Shown: positions 16,927 to 25,578 of the stretch, piece after piece
Position numbering within the stretch: position 1 is the stretch's first letter
Layout: every line of letters starts with the position of its first letter
Position numbers and translations under genes: made by a program
The notes under the pieces: model-generated
What the model saw: only the letters and a program-made list of their open reading frames with translations
Database searches by the model: none
Told to the model about the DNA's origin: nothing
Source: an uncultured Verrucomicrobiota bacterium
GTDB taxonomy: Bacteria; Verrucomicrobiota; Verrucomicrobiia; Limisphaerales; CAIQOK01
DNA length: 64,000 bases
Direction of reading: 5' to 3'
Assembly (NCBI GenBank): GCA_903873415.1
Contig: CAIQOK010000019.1
Coordinates: 1 to 64,000 of the forward strand

Positions 16927-17787
16927 ATGTCTGAATCAGTCACGAATCAACCGCGTCGCATGAAAGGATTGCTTCCCGACCCTCAAGCCTCCCGCTCCGA
17001 TGGCTCCATCAACGAGAGGGCTTTCACTTTGATAGAACTGCTGGTAGTGATTGCGGTCATTGCCATTCTTGCTTCCTTGCTGCTCCCGGCGCTCTCGGCC
17101 TCCAAGCGGAAGGCTTTGGAAGTCAATTGCGTCAACAACCTCAAGCAAATCAGCGTCTGCGGCTTCATGTATGTTCAGGATACGCGCAAACTTATTTCGT
17201 ATTACCCATATGATCCAACCTATGTGTCCACCCTTTGGATGGGCAGCCTGATCCAGTATCAGTCCTCGGTGACCAAGGTGCGCTACTGCCCAGCGGCCCC
17301 GACCAACACGACAACCACAGGTGTGGGCAGTGCCGATGTGGCCTGGCTATGGGGTTCAACACCGCCAATGCGCGGCAGTTACGCCCTCAACGGATGGCTC
17401 TATGATTCTAGCGATCCGTATGGGACGCCGACCCAATTCGGGTTTGGCACGGAAAACGGGGTCCAAAAACCCGCTCAAACTCCCTTTTTCGGAGATGCCA
17501 TCTGGGTCGATGCCTGGGCGGAGGCTCAGGATCCTCCCGCCCTGAACCTTTATGCCGGGAATGTGGGCAGCGGAGCCATTGGCGGAGGCATGGGGCGCTG
17601 GAGCATCGCCCGGCACAGCACTCCAATCAGGCAAAGTGCGCGGAGCACCAGCGGCGGAGGGATGAGCGGCGCAATCAATCTGGGCTATTTCGACGGGCAC
17701 GTGGAAGTGGTGAAACTCTTTAATTTATGGAATCAGTATTGGCACCGTAACTATGTCCCCCCGGCCTCCATTCCAGCGCCCCAGTGA
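16927..17787 (+). CDS. Second prepilin-type exported protein
   Basis: A 286-residue protein with the prepilin signal [20 protein letters not shown] at about residues 30-50 and a basic stretch after it. Near the C-terminus [12 protein letters not shown] corresponds to the DG end of the H-X9-DG motif, but the His nine residues before is a Met here. I chose ATG 16927; ATG 16960 is also possible and a longer frame starts at 16750. Same family type as the gene at 2853, with which it brackets the sugar-degradation genes. It is separated from them by a terminator, so it is its own unit. Confidence 0.82.
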   Translation: MSESVTNQPRRMKGLLPDPQASRSDGSINERAFTLIELLVVIAVIAILASLLLPALSASKRKALEVNCVNNLKQISVCGFMYVQDTRKLISYYPYDPTYVSTLWMGSLIQYQSSVTKVRYCPAAPTNTTTTGVGSADVAWLWGSTPPMRGSYALNGWLYDSSDPYGTPTQFGFGTENGVQKPAQTPFFGDAIWVDAWAEAQDPPALNLYAGNVGSGAIGGGMGRWSIARHSTPIRQSARSTSGGGMSGAINLGYFDGHVEVVKLFNLWNQYWHRNYVPPASIPAPQ

Positions 17788-18778
17788 CCCGCTGCATACC
17801 CGACACGATACGTTGCGAAATGAAGGAATGCGCAAGACATAGAATCCCCCCCGAAAACAAAGGAAACCTGCGGTTCCGAACCAAAACGGACTGCAGTGAA
17901 CGTCTTTGACCACGACATCCAAATCCATTTCAAAAGCCATTTCCTTGCCCGGGGCCAAATCGCCGACAGTGCTTGGCAATGCAATAAAACCGCCCCGACC
18001 GGCAGAGGGATTTTTCGGCAGACAACTTCTTCACCTTGTGGTTTCACATCGGATTCAAGCCTGGAAACCAATCCAAGGCGGCGCTTCTGCCGCGCACGAC
18101 AACGAAAGTGATTCTCGAATCCCTGCCAGCACTCCCTTCTGCGGCTCCGCAATTCGGTGGTTGAAGATATAATGATTGCCGAAGGTTGTTTCGGCGACAT
18201 GAAGGGCGGATTGGCAATAATGAGGTCGGCAAAGTTTTTCCGGCGTCGTCGGTGAGGGTATCGGATTCTTAAATGCGCGGATCGCGCAAAAGCTGAGGCG
18301 CGAGACAACTACGACGCTGGCGTGGATTGGAGAACAGCTCCGGCGTATGCCAACGATCCCGATGCGTTCAACAAGGTGTGGCGCCAGGCCAAGGCACAGG
18401 CGGCAAAAATCTGATACCGCTTGTGCAGCGCGCCCACCCCGGGCGCAGAAACCACCGCTCGCATAAAGGCCTAAGGATTAGCCATGCGAATCTCTCAGCT
18501 CCATCCCATGACCCCGAAGGGGCGGGGTGCTGCGCCGGTTTTCTATAGACAGGTCGATCCTCCGGAGCTTTGAAGACAAGAAGGAAGGCGGAAACCTGAG
18601 ATGTGAGATTGGTGACGCCCAGTAGCGATCCGATTTTCTAACGGCGCTCTATGATCGCCGTTGTTGTGTTTGGTGTTCGGAGTTCATAGACCGCCGCTAA
18701 AACACAATGAGCTAACAGGCGTCAAGTGCATATGCCCATTCCTCAATCCTCCGCCAGACGTGCTTCATACGGTGAAAT
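17788..18778. other. Decayed region with no intact gene
   Basis: Nearly 1 kb without a convincing frame. It contains a possible transposase tail (18242-18358) and, near 18645-18700, inverted TCTATGA/TCATAGA arms followed by an A-rich end, as in dispersed repeats. Together with the broken HTH gene and dead IS3 element on its right, this looks like a graveyard for mobile DNA. Confidence 0.5.
18242..18358 (+). pseudogene. Possible tail of a REP-associated (IS200-like) transposase
   Basis: One frame reads NARIAQKLRRETTTTLAWIG, like the C-terminal helix-turn-helix tail (…RLRxETTMTLxWIAExL…) often seen in REP-associated tyrosine transposases of Verrucomicrobiota. No start or catalytic HUH part remains. 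The match is from memory of the family pattern. Confidence 0.3.
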
Positions 18779-19157
18779 CTATTTGCGGTCGGGCATGTGC
18801 AATTTTTTGATGCCGGCGGCGAGACTCTTTAATTCCTTGGGCGGCAGATTATGACCACGCGTGGCGCAAAAAAGACCGGCAAGGCTTGCTGGAGAATAAC
18901 ATTGCCCGCCACATCCTCGGGGATTTCTCGACGTTGAATCGACGTCTCGTCAATTAGCGCCAACCTGTCTGCGGGCGTCAGGTCAAAAAAATCAGACAAA
19001 CGCTCCAGCACATCCGCATCGCCGGGCGGTGGGTTCACGCCGCGCTCCACTTTGCCCCAGCTGCTCGCAGAATTCACGCAAGCTAAGGCGTTTCTGGATG
19101 CGCATGGATTTGACAGTTTCGGTGAGCTTATCCCCCAAATTCGGACCACCGGCTAAG
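18779..19157 (-). pseudogene. Broken XRE-type helix-turn-helix regulator
   Basis: Three successive frames on the minus strand read as one protein. The first has GDKLTETVKSMRIQKRLSLR; the second WGKVERGVNPP followed by ADVLERLSDFFDLTPADR; the third RGHNLPPKELKSLAAGIKKL and ends at TAG (18779-18781). The order (helix-turn-helix, K-x-ERG, proline turn, helical tail) is that of small XRE/HigA-type regulators or antitoxins. A deletion with a frame change lies in the recognition-helix area and a second frameshift near 18850. The 5' end stops where the IS3 element begins (19158), so the insertion probably removed the start. No partner toxin is visible. Confidence 0.6.
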
Positions 19158-20373
19158 TGAGACTTTTTGGTGTCTGATGGAATTCAGCCTAGGAAGGCGG
19201 CAGAGAAACAGACAACCAAATGAGAGCGGAACGACAGCGACATTAATCGGCCTTCAAGGCCAAAGTAGGATTAGAAGCGCTGACAGGAGTCAAGACGGTG
19301 GCGGAGATTGCGCGGGAGTATCAGGTGCATCCGACACAGGTCAGCCAGTGGAAGCGGGCGATCTTGGATCGCAAGCCCGAAGTGTTTGAACACGGAACCG
19401 CGGCGCAAGCTCAGTCCTTCGAACGTGAAGTCGCCCGACTGGAGCAGAAGGTGGGACAACTGACGATGGAGCTGGACTGGCTTAAAAAAAGTCCGGACAA
19501 CTGGGGCTGTAAGTGGTCAACGCCTGGAGTTGGTGTCTCCTGCGGCCGGTCTGAGTGTGCTGCAGCAGTGCGTCCTTTTGGGGGTTAGCCGCAGCGGCTA
19601 CTACTACGCGCCATGTCCCGAAAGTCCCGAAAACCTGCGCTTGATGCGCCGACTCGACGAGTTGCATTTGAAGCATCCGGTGTATGGACGCCCCCGCCTG
19701 ACAGCGACCTTGCAGCGGAAAGGCTGGCCGGTGAAGGAGAAGCGCGTTGGGCGGTTGATGAAGGTGATGGATCTGAACGCGATCTATTGCAAACCTGGGA
19801 CGAGTGCGCCCCAGCCGGGACACGAGATCTAACCTTATTTATTGAGGAGGAAGGCGATTACGGGTCCCAACCAGGTTTGGTGTGCAGACATCACCTCTAT
19901 CCCGATAAAGCAAGGGTTCATGTATCTGATGGCGGTGATGGATTGGTGGAGTCGCCATGTGCTGGCGTGGGAATTGAGCAACACGCTGGAGGCGGCTTTC
20001 TGTTTCCAGGCTTGGCAAGTGGCGCTGGCCAGAGGAACCCAACCCCCACTGATTTCCAACACCGATAAGGGCAGTTCACCTCCCCCGAGTATGTCGGGGC
20101 CGTGGATGGACAACCGGTTTGGGAAACGGTTGTGGCGGAGCCTGAGGTATGAGGACATCTACCTGCGAGAGTATGAAAACGGACTGGCATTGCGCCGGGG
20201 CGTTGGGATCTGGTTTGGTAATTACAACGATTGGCGGCCTCACCAAGCAGTGGGCCACGCCACGCCTTCTGAGGTGTATAACGCACCTGAATCACATGCT
20301 GATCGGTTTTGGCGCCAAAAAACTTGCGCACCCCAGGCAACAACCGGTAGAGTCTGTCTCAGGAGGAGTTTCA
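19158..20373 (+). mobile_element. Degenerate IS3-family insertion sequence
   Basis: About 1.2 kb holding orfA and orfB remnants in the IS3 order. Likely ends start TGAGACTTTTT (left, 19158) and, on the other strand, TGAAACTCCTC (right, 20373); they match only partly and no clear target duplication is seen, so boundaries are approximate. Coding lesions include stops in both orfs, an internal deletion in orfB and loss of a catalytic Glu, so it cannot move by itself. It abuts the broken XRE gene. Confidence 0.65.
19220..19512 (+). pseudogene. IS3-family OrfA (transposase helix-turn-helix), broken
   Basis: ATG 19220 is followed by a TAA at codon 9 (19244-19246). After it the frame reads SAFKAKVGLEALTGVKTVAE, then REYQVHPTQVSQWKR, then a leucine-zipper-like part ending in MELDWLKK, all typical of IS3 OrfA. 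The A7 run at 19484-19490 marks the usual programmed slippage site. The frame relation to orfB is +1 and not -1, and a reading with eight A would restore the normal KKSGQLGL stop at 19510, so one A seems lost. Confidence 0.7.
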
Positions 20374-20492
20374 GTTTTTTTCGCAGGGTTAAAATCAAGG
20401 AAAAACACCTCGACGCACCAAAAAATCACGCTGCTTTCATTTCCTCATTCGTGAGGGGAAATAATTTCAGTTGGTCAGGGCTCAGAAGCTGA
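19482..20492 (+). pseudogene. IS3-family OrfB (DDE transposase), broken
   Basis: The frame starts in the A-run and contains the HTH_21 part (VSRSGYYYAP, HPVYGRPRLTATLQRKGW), then TAA at 19830-19832, then continues in the same frame with NQVWCADITSIPI (first catalytic Asp), ISNTDKGS (second Asp), and RLWRSLRYEDIYL. Between NTDKGS and MDNRF about 15-20 expected residues are missing with compensating frame changes (another frame reads QFTSPEYVGAV). The third catalytic residue, Glu in the usual VERLW, is Lys here (GKRLW). The transposase is dead on several counts. Confidence 0.8.
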
Positions 20493-20590
20493 GAGCCTCG
20501 TTAGGAATTGAATACAGGTGGGAATTTCCAGGCCCGGTCGGGCACGGAAGGGAGAACTCAAACCGGCGTTGCGCATTGAAAGGGGAAAGC

Positions 20591-21364
20591 ATGAACAGTT
20601 TCAATACCAAGCTTAACAACCAGCGCGCCGGGCAAACCCGGGGACTGGAGACAAACCGGCAGGAATTGAAAACCCTCCCTCATTGTGTCTCGGATGATCT
20701 TCGAGGACTGCGAAGCCTCAAGTGGTGCAGCCGAATCCTTGCGGAAAAGTGCGGCGACTGTTTGGACTTGACGCCTCGGGATTATACCGACGAATTGCGC
20801 ACCAGATGCCTGGAAATGAGCGGAATGAGCGGGGGCCTGGTTCAGCCAACCCGAGCAGTGCCCGCGCCGATGAATCTGGAAGGGATGTCTCTTTGCGCCT
20901 TGGTTCAAAAGATAACTAGGGACTTGAGTATGCCGAAGCCCAAGCGCTACCCCCGCTTTGAAATCGAGGAGGGAATCCGGGTGACCGGAGATAGTGGGCT
21001 GCTGAAAACGGCACTGGGGAATCTGGAGGAAAGCGCCTGTGACCCTCCCGAAACACGGTCCGACGCGTTTCACCGGTCCGGCCGTGAAAAGCCACAAGGT
21101 AAGCCGCAGGCTCTCTTGATTGGCGGCAATGGGATCGGATTCGACATGAGTTATTCCTGCAAGTTGTTCGCGTCCTTTGGGCGCCTGAATGCCGTGCGGG
21201 ATTTTTTCGGCCTTGGTAGTGAACCGGCTCCAACAGCGCGCTTTCTCCAGCGCCACGGCGGCCGGATTTGGGCTGAGGCATTACCCGCCACAGGGGCTGT
21301 TGTTTATCTCACGCCGCCCAAGGAGCCGAAAAACGAAATCAAAGCCGTGCCACGGCGCAAATAA
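20591..21364 (+). CDS. Degenerate histidine kinase without catalytic residues
   Basis: A 257-residue protein with a good ribosome site (AGGGGAA) before ATG 20591. Its layout follows phytochrome-like kinases: a dimerisation box SDDLRGLRSL where SHDLR is normal, so the phosphoacceptor His is Asp; a helix ending in LLKTALGNLEESACDP where the N box is normal but its Asn/His/Lys pattern is lost; GNGIGFDM, where the G1 box normally begins Asp; and no GTGIGL box (GLGSEPAPTARF). The terminal RHGGRIWAEA is well kept. It should not bind ATP or self-phosphorylate. Either it is a decaying gene or a scaffold for the receiver-kinase 20 bases downstream. Confidence 0.7.
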   Translation: MNSFNTKLNNQRAGQTRGLETNRQELKTLPHCVSDDLRGLRSLKWCSRILAEKCGDCLDLTPRDYTDELRTRCLEMSGMSGGLVQPTRAVPAPMNLEGMSLCALVQKITRDLSMPKPKRYPRFEIEEGIRVTGDSGLLKTALGNLEESACDPPETRSDAFHRSGREKPQGKPQALLIGGNGIGFDMSYSCKLFASFGRLNAVRDFFGLGSEPAPTARFLQRHGGRIWAEALPATGAVVYLTPPKEPKNEIKAVPRRK

Positions 21365-21384
21365 AAGCCCCACGGTAAAAGGCA

Positions 21385-22599
21385 ATGGGAATGAAAACAA
21401 AACTTCGTGTCCTGCTGGTGGAAGACTCCGAAAACGACGCGGAACTGCTCCTGCGCCAGCTGCGGCAGGGCGGCTTTGATCCGGTCAGCCTTAGGGTGGA
21501 AACAGCCGCAGACCTGACCAGCGCTTTGCGGGACGAGTGGGACATCATCCTGAGCGACTACCTGCTGCCGGAGTTTGACGGACTGACGGCGCTCAGATCC
21601 GTACATGCCACCGGCAGAGACCTGCCATTCATCCTGATCTCTGGTGCGGTAGGGGAGGAACTGGCCGTGATGGCAATGAAAGCCGGCGCGCATGATTTTC
21701 TTCTTAAGCACCAACTTTCCCGCCTTGCTCCGGCGGTGGAGCGCGAACTGCGCGACGCCATGGTCCGCAAGCAGCGCCAGCAGGCAGCCAAGGACCTGCA
21801 AAAGGAACGGGATGAACTGGAAAAACGGGTCCGAGAGCGCACCGCGGAGTTGTCAGGTCTGAACCGTGACCTGGAGGAACAAATCCGGCAGCGCCAGGCC
21901 GCCGAGCTGGCCCGCCGCAAACTGCTCCACCAGTTGGGTCTGGCCGAGGAGCGGGAACGCAGCCGCATCGCCCGCGAGCTGCACGACCAACTCGGGCAGG
22001 AACTCACAGCGGTGAAACTCCATCTTCATCTTTTGGAACAGCGCAACACCGACAGGCCGGAGGAACTGGCAGCCATCAGGCAAATCGCCGGCATGACCGA
22101 CGGACTGATGCGCACCACGCAGCGGCTGGCCTGGGAGTTGAGACCGGGGGTTCTTGATGCCTTGGGGCTGACACTGTCGCTCAAAAACCTCACCGCAGAG
22201 TGGTCTGCAAAAAACAACATCCCGGTGAGCCTGAAATTGCCTCCCCTCCCCGCCCAGCGTTTGCCCCTTGAGCTTGAAACCATTTCCTATCGCCTGGCCC
22301 AGGAAGCCCTGACCAACATCTCCCGACACGCCAAAGCCAACACCGTGCGGATCCAACTCGAGCTATCCGGTGACGAGCTTTGCTTGGAAGTTCGCGACGA
22401 CGGCTGCGGATTCGAACCCGACGCCATTCTCCGCACCTCTGACCCGCGAGACCGGCTGGGTTTGCTGGGGATGCAGGAACGCGTCAACCTCATCGGCGGC
22501 AGATTGACAATCCACTCATCGCCCGGCCAAGGGACCGTGGTCTCGGCCCGGCTGCCGGTGACTGACTCCCAGGGAACCACTCAAGTGGAAGCGGGCTGA
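21385..22599 (+). CDS. Receiver-histidine kinase (REC, coiled coil, HisKA_3, HATPase_c)
   Basis: A 404-residue soluble protein. N-terminal receiver (1-125) with the acidic pair in LVEDSEND, Asp58 in IILSDYLLPEFDG and Lys in DFLLKHQ; a coiled coil at ~130-185 rich in Glu/Arg; HisKA_3 box with His200 in RIARELHDQLGQEL; ATPase with N box QEALTNISRHA, G box DDGCGFEPD and LGLLGMQERV. The receiver comes before the kinase, so incoming phosphate or binding probably tunes the kinase. Starts at ATG 21385 or 21391. It follows the degenerate kinase closely and has no receiver/DNA-binding partner next to it. Confidence 0.9.
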   Translation: MGMKTKLRVLLVEDSENDAELLLRQLRQGGFDPVSLRVETAADLTSALRDEWDIILSDYLLPEFDGLTALRSVHATGRDLPFILISGAVGEELAVMAMKAGAHDFLLKHQLSRLAPAVERELRDAMVRKQRQQAAKDLQKERDELEKRVRERTAELSGLNRDLEEQIRQRQAAELARRKLLHQLGLAEERERSRIARELHDQLGQELTAVKLHLHLLEQRNTDRPEELAAIRQIAGMTDGLMRTTQRLAWELRPGVLDALGLTLSLKNLTAEWSAKNNIPVSLKLPPLPAQRLPLELETISYRLAQEALTNISRHAKANTVRIQLELSGDELCLEVRDDGCGFEPDAILRTSDPRDRLGLLGMQERVNLIGGRLTIHSSPGQGTVVSARLPVTDSQGTTQVEAG

Positions 22600-22754
22600 G
22601 CCAAATCCCAGCACTCAACGCGGGGGCGCAAGGCCGACAAACAAATAGCCCAGCCTCCCATAGAGCATCCTGCGCCCCGGATGCCGACATGCTTTCTTTC
22701 CGCACCCGTGTTTTCCTGCTTCCCTGTTTCGTCTGTTCGCTGCTACTTTTCCCC

Positions 22755-23720
22755 ATGCGCATTTTGTCCGGCATCCAGCCCTCAGGCACACTGCATCTCG
22801 GAAATTATTTCGGGATGATGCGGCCCGCCATCGAACTGCAAAACCAGGGCGAGGCCTTCTATTTCATCGCCGATTACCATTCGATGACATCGCTCTTCGA
22901 CGCCGCGCAGCGACGCAAGAACACGCTTGATGTGGCGCTGGACTTTCTGGCGTGCGGACTGGACCCCAAGAAATCGGTCTTTTTCCGCCAGTCGGATGTG
23001 CCGGAGGTGACGGAACTTGCCTGGCTGCTCTCGACCGTCACGCCCATGGGCCTGCTGGAGCGCTGCCACAGTTTCAAGGACAAGTCCGCCAAGGGCATTC
23101 CGATCAACCACGGCCTGTTCGCCTATCCGGTCCTCATGGCGGCGGACATTTTGATTTACGACTCGAACCTCGTCCCGGTCGGCCAAGACCAGAAGCAGCA
23201 CGTGGAGGTCACCCGCGACGTGGCCATCAAATTCAACGAGATCTACGGTCCCACTTTTGTGGTTCCCGAACCGCGCATACGGGAGGAAGTCGCCAAAGTG
23301 CCCGGCACCGACGGGGAAAAAATGAGCAAAAGCTACGGCAACACCATCGACCTGTTCGGCGAGGAAAAGGCGCTGCGCAAGAAAATCATGGGCATCCTCA
23401 TGGACAGCCGGACTCCGGCCGAGCCGAAACCCGATGCGGATAAAAATCTGGCCGTCCAACTGCTTCGCCTAGTCGCTCCGCCCGCCGTGGCGGCGGAGTT
23501 GGAGGAGCGCTTGCGAGCCGGCGGATTGGGCTATGGCGATTTGAAGAAGGCTCTGTTTGAAAACTATTGGAACACGTTTGCCGAGGCGCGTACCCGGCGG
23601 GCCGGGTTGGCCGCCAACTTGGACTATGTCAATCAGGTCCTTGCGGACGGAGCAATCAGGGCCCGGATACTGGCCCAAACGGTTTTGAAACGGGCCCGCA
23701 AGGCCGCCGGGCTGGAATGA
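22755..23720 (+). CDS. trpS: Tryptophan--tRNA ligase
   Basis: A 321-residue class I enzyme that loads tryptophan onto its tRNA. ATP-binding signature as SGTLHLGNYFG near the N-terminus and GEKMSKSYGNTI (KMSKS loop) at about 190-200; PVGQDQKQHVE and LMAADILIYDS are also typical. ATG 22755 gives the standard start MRILSGIQPSG; the frame open from 22689 adds a hydrophobic stretch not found in the family. A possible hairpin (CCGGGTGA / TCACCCGG, 23724-23765) lies between it and the convergent esterase gene. Confidence 0.97.
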   Translation: MRILSGIQPSGTLHLGNYFGMMRPAIELQNQGEAFYFIADYHSMTSLFDAAQRRKNTLDVALDFLACGLDPKKSVFFRQSDVPEVTELAWLLSTVTPMGLLERCHSFKDKSAKGIPINHGLFAYPVLMAADILIYDSNLVPVGQDQKQHVEVTRDVAIKFNEIYGPTFVVPEPRIREEVAKVPGTDGEKMSKSYGNTIDLFGEEKALRKKIMGILMDSRTPAEPKPDADKNLAVQLLRLVAPPAVAAELEERLRAGGLGYGDLKKALFENYWNTFAEARTRRAGLAANLDYVNQVLADGAIRARILAQTVLKRARKAAGLE

Positions 23721-23781
23721 TCCGGGTGAAACCAACTCCTCAAACCGATTCCAACACCTCACCCGGCAGGGATAAGTTTGG

Positions 23782-24534
23782 TCAGCGTGAATGCTGCAGA
23801 AACCACTCGAAGAGCGCCGGGTTGGAGTAGGTTTGGGTCCAACTGTCATGCTGAGCTTCGGGATAAACCGTGAGCTTCACCTCCCTCACACCCTTGTTTT
23901 TCAACATCCCCACCATGCGCTCGGATTCCCCGACCGGGACGACCGGGTCTTTGGCCCCATGAAAAGCCCAGATAGGCAGAGAGACTAGGCTGGCTTTGTC
24001 GGCCAGCAACGGGGTGATCCATTCTCCGCCACCGCAGATTGGGGCGATGGCGGCAAAACGCTCAGGATGGCTTAAGCCCAAGCTCCACGTGCCAAACCCG
24101 CCCATGCTCAGGCCGGTCAGGTAAACCCGGTGCGCATCGACGGCATATTTGCACTCAATTTCCTCCAACAGGGCGAGCAGCAAGTCGTTGGACCAGATCT
24201 TGCCCTCCGGACATTGGGGCGAAACCAGAATAAAAGGGAAACTGGCGTCGGCCGCGGCAATCTTTGGCGGACCATGCCGGGCGACACGCTGCAAATCCGA
24301 GCCCCGTTCGCCGGCGCCATGCAAAAAGAGAATGAAAGGCCAGCGCTTCGCGGAATCCGCGCCGTAGCCGGCCGGCAGAAACAGCAGATATTGGGCGGCG
24401 AGCACCTGTTTGCGTTCGAGGGAGAAGTGCCGGGCGACTTGGCCGGGCATCGTGGCGGCGGTCTGTTTCATACCAGTGCAGGCAGGCAATCCAAGCAGGG
24501 ACAGCAGGAGCAAAAACGGCTTGAGGTTTCGCAT
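23782..24534 (-). CDS. Lipoprotein alpha/beta hydrolase (phospholipase/carboxylesterase-like)
   Basis: A 250-residue protein with a lipoprotein signal (LLLLSLLGLPAC). It carries FILFLHGAGERG (oxyanion region), the nucleophile elbow GLSMGGFGTW, the acid in FHGAKDPVVPV and the His in YPEAQHDSW. This is the predicted-peptidase/phospholipase-carboxylesterase group; the natural ester is unknown. It starts 3 bases after the kdsD stop on the same strand, so it is probably co-transcribed as the last gene of that unit. Confidence 0.82.
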   Translation of the reverse strand: MRNLKPFLLLLSLLGLPACTGMKQTAATMPGQVARHFSLERKQVLAAQYLLFLPAGYGADSAKRWPFILFLHGAGERGSDLQRVARHGPPKIAAADASFPFILVSPQCPEGKIWSNDLLLALLEEIECKYAVDAHRVYLTGLSMGGFGTWSLGLSHPERFAAIAPICGGGEWITPLLADKASLVSLPIWAFHGAKDPVVPVGESERMVGMLKNKGVREVKLTVYPEAQHDSWTQTYSNPALFEWFLQHSR

Positions 24535-24537
24535 GGG

Positions 24538-25509
24538 TCACATGATTTTAAGCTTCGGCAAGTCTTGGGAATCCACCAAGCCCACCGGCTCCCGCTTGGC
24601 GTTGACAACAACAAGATCGTCGATATTCCGTTCGTTGAAAATTTTCAGGGCCTCCGCCGCCAGGGCGTCCTGACGGATGCAAATCGGGTTGACGGTCATC
24701 ACCCTCTTCAACGGCTGCGCCAGCAGATCCGACTCGGTGGCCATGTGGCGGCGGAAATCACCGTCAGTAAAGACGCCGGTGAGTTTGCCTCGTGAATTGA
24801 CCACGCTTAGGCTGCCGGAGCGGGAGCGGGTCATTACCATCAATGCGTCCTTGACGGACAAGGTTTCCGGCGCGACGGCGTTGCGATTGCCGGTGCGCAT
24901 GATGTCGCCAACCCGCAGCAGAAGGGCGCGACCGATGGCGCCGGAGGGGTGGAACTTGGCAAAGTCGCCCTGCTTGAATCCGCGCGCCTGCAGCACCGCC
25001 ATCGCCAAGGCATCGCCCATGACGAGGGTGGCCGTGGTGCTTGCGGTGGGGGCCAGATTGAAGGGGCACGCCTCGCGGGGCACTTTCACGCTCAGTGAAA
25101 TCTCACTGTGCTTGGCCAGAGAAGATTTGAGGTCGCCGGTAAGCGAAATGAGGGTGACGGAAAAACGCTTCAAGGCCGGAAGCAAGTTGAGCAATTCCTC
25201 CGACTCGCCCGAGTAACTCAAGGCCAGAACCACGTCGCCGTCGCTGACCAATCCCAGGTCGCCATGCAGGGCGTCGACGCTATTTAAGACCACGCTGGTC
25301 GACCCGGTGCTGGTGAGGGTGGCGGCGATTTTGCGGCCGATGTTGCCGGATTTGCCGACACCCACCACCACGATTTTACCGCGCCGCCCGAGCGCCGCCA
25401 CGATGGCGCAGACTGCCTGATCAAAGCCCCCATCCAGCTGAGCCCGCACCGCCTTGATTGCGGCCAGCTCAATATCAAAGACTTGGCGGGCGTGTTTGAT
25501 GGAATTCAT
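24538..25509 (-). CDS. kdsD: Arabinose-5-phosphate isomerase, KdsD/KpsF type
   Basis: A 323-residue enzyme. SIS sugar-isomerase domain at ~1-190 (VVVGVGKSGNIGRKIAATL, SVDALHGDLG, LALSYSGESEELL) followed by two CBS domains (VGDIMRTGN…, KRVMTVNPICI…). It converts ribulose 5-phosphate to arabinose 5-phosphate, the first step towards Kdo of lipopolysaccharide. Start ATG 25509 is preferred; a TTG at 25545 extends the frame. It lies between a small exported protein gene and a lipoprotein esterase gene on the same strand. Confidence 0.93.
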   Translation of the reverse strand: MNSIKHARQVFDIELAAIKAVRAQLDGGFDQAVCAIVAALGRRGKIVVVGVGKSGNIGRKIAATLTSTGSTSVVLNSVDALHGDLGLVSDGDVVLALSYSGESEELLNLLPALKRFSVTLISLTGDLKSSLAKHSEISLSVKVPREACPFNLAPTASTTATLVMGDALAMAVLQARGFKQGDFAKFHPSGAIGRALLLRVGDIMRTGNRNAVAPETLSVKDALMVMTRSRSGSLSVVNSRGKLTGVFTDGDFRRHMATESDLLAQPLKRVMTVNPICIRQDALAAEALKIFNERNIDDLVVVNAKREPVGLVDSQDLPKLKIM

Positions 25510-25578
25510 CACGTCGAGAATGGGCCGAAGGGTCGTTGATTTCAACCGGTTTTCCGAAGATGCCTGCGACCGGACGAC

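Noticed and set aside
17751-18308. Minus-strand frame with an NPPF stretch (DLIIANPPF), as in DNA methyltransferases
   Set aside because: Only nine residues match; no SAM motif or other methyltransferase feature is nearby in any frame.
23724-23765. CCGGGTGA/TCACCCGG pairing between trpS and the convergent esterase gene
   Set aside because: The loop is about 28 bases and there is no T-run, so it was not listed as a terminator.
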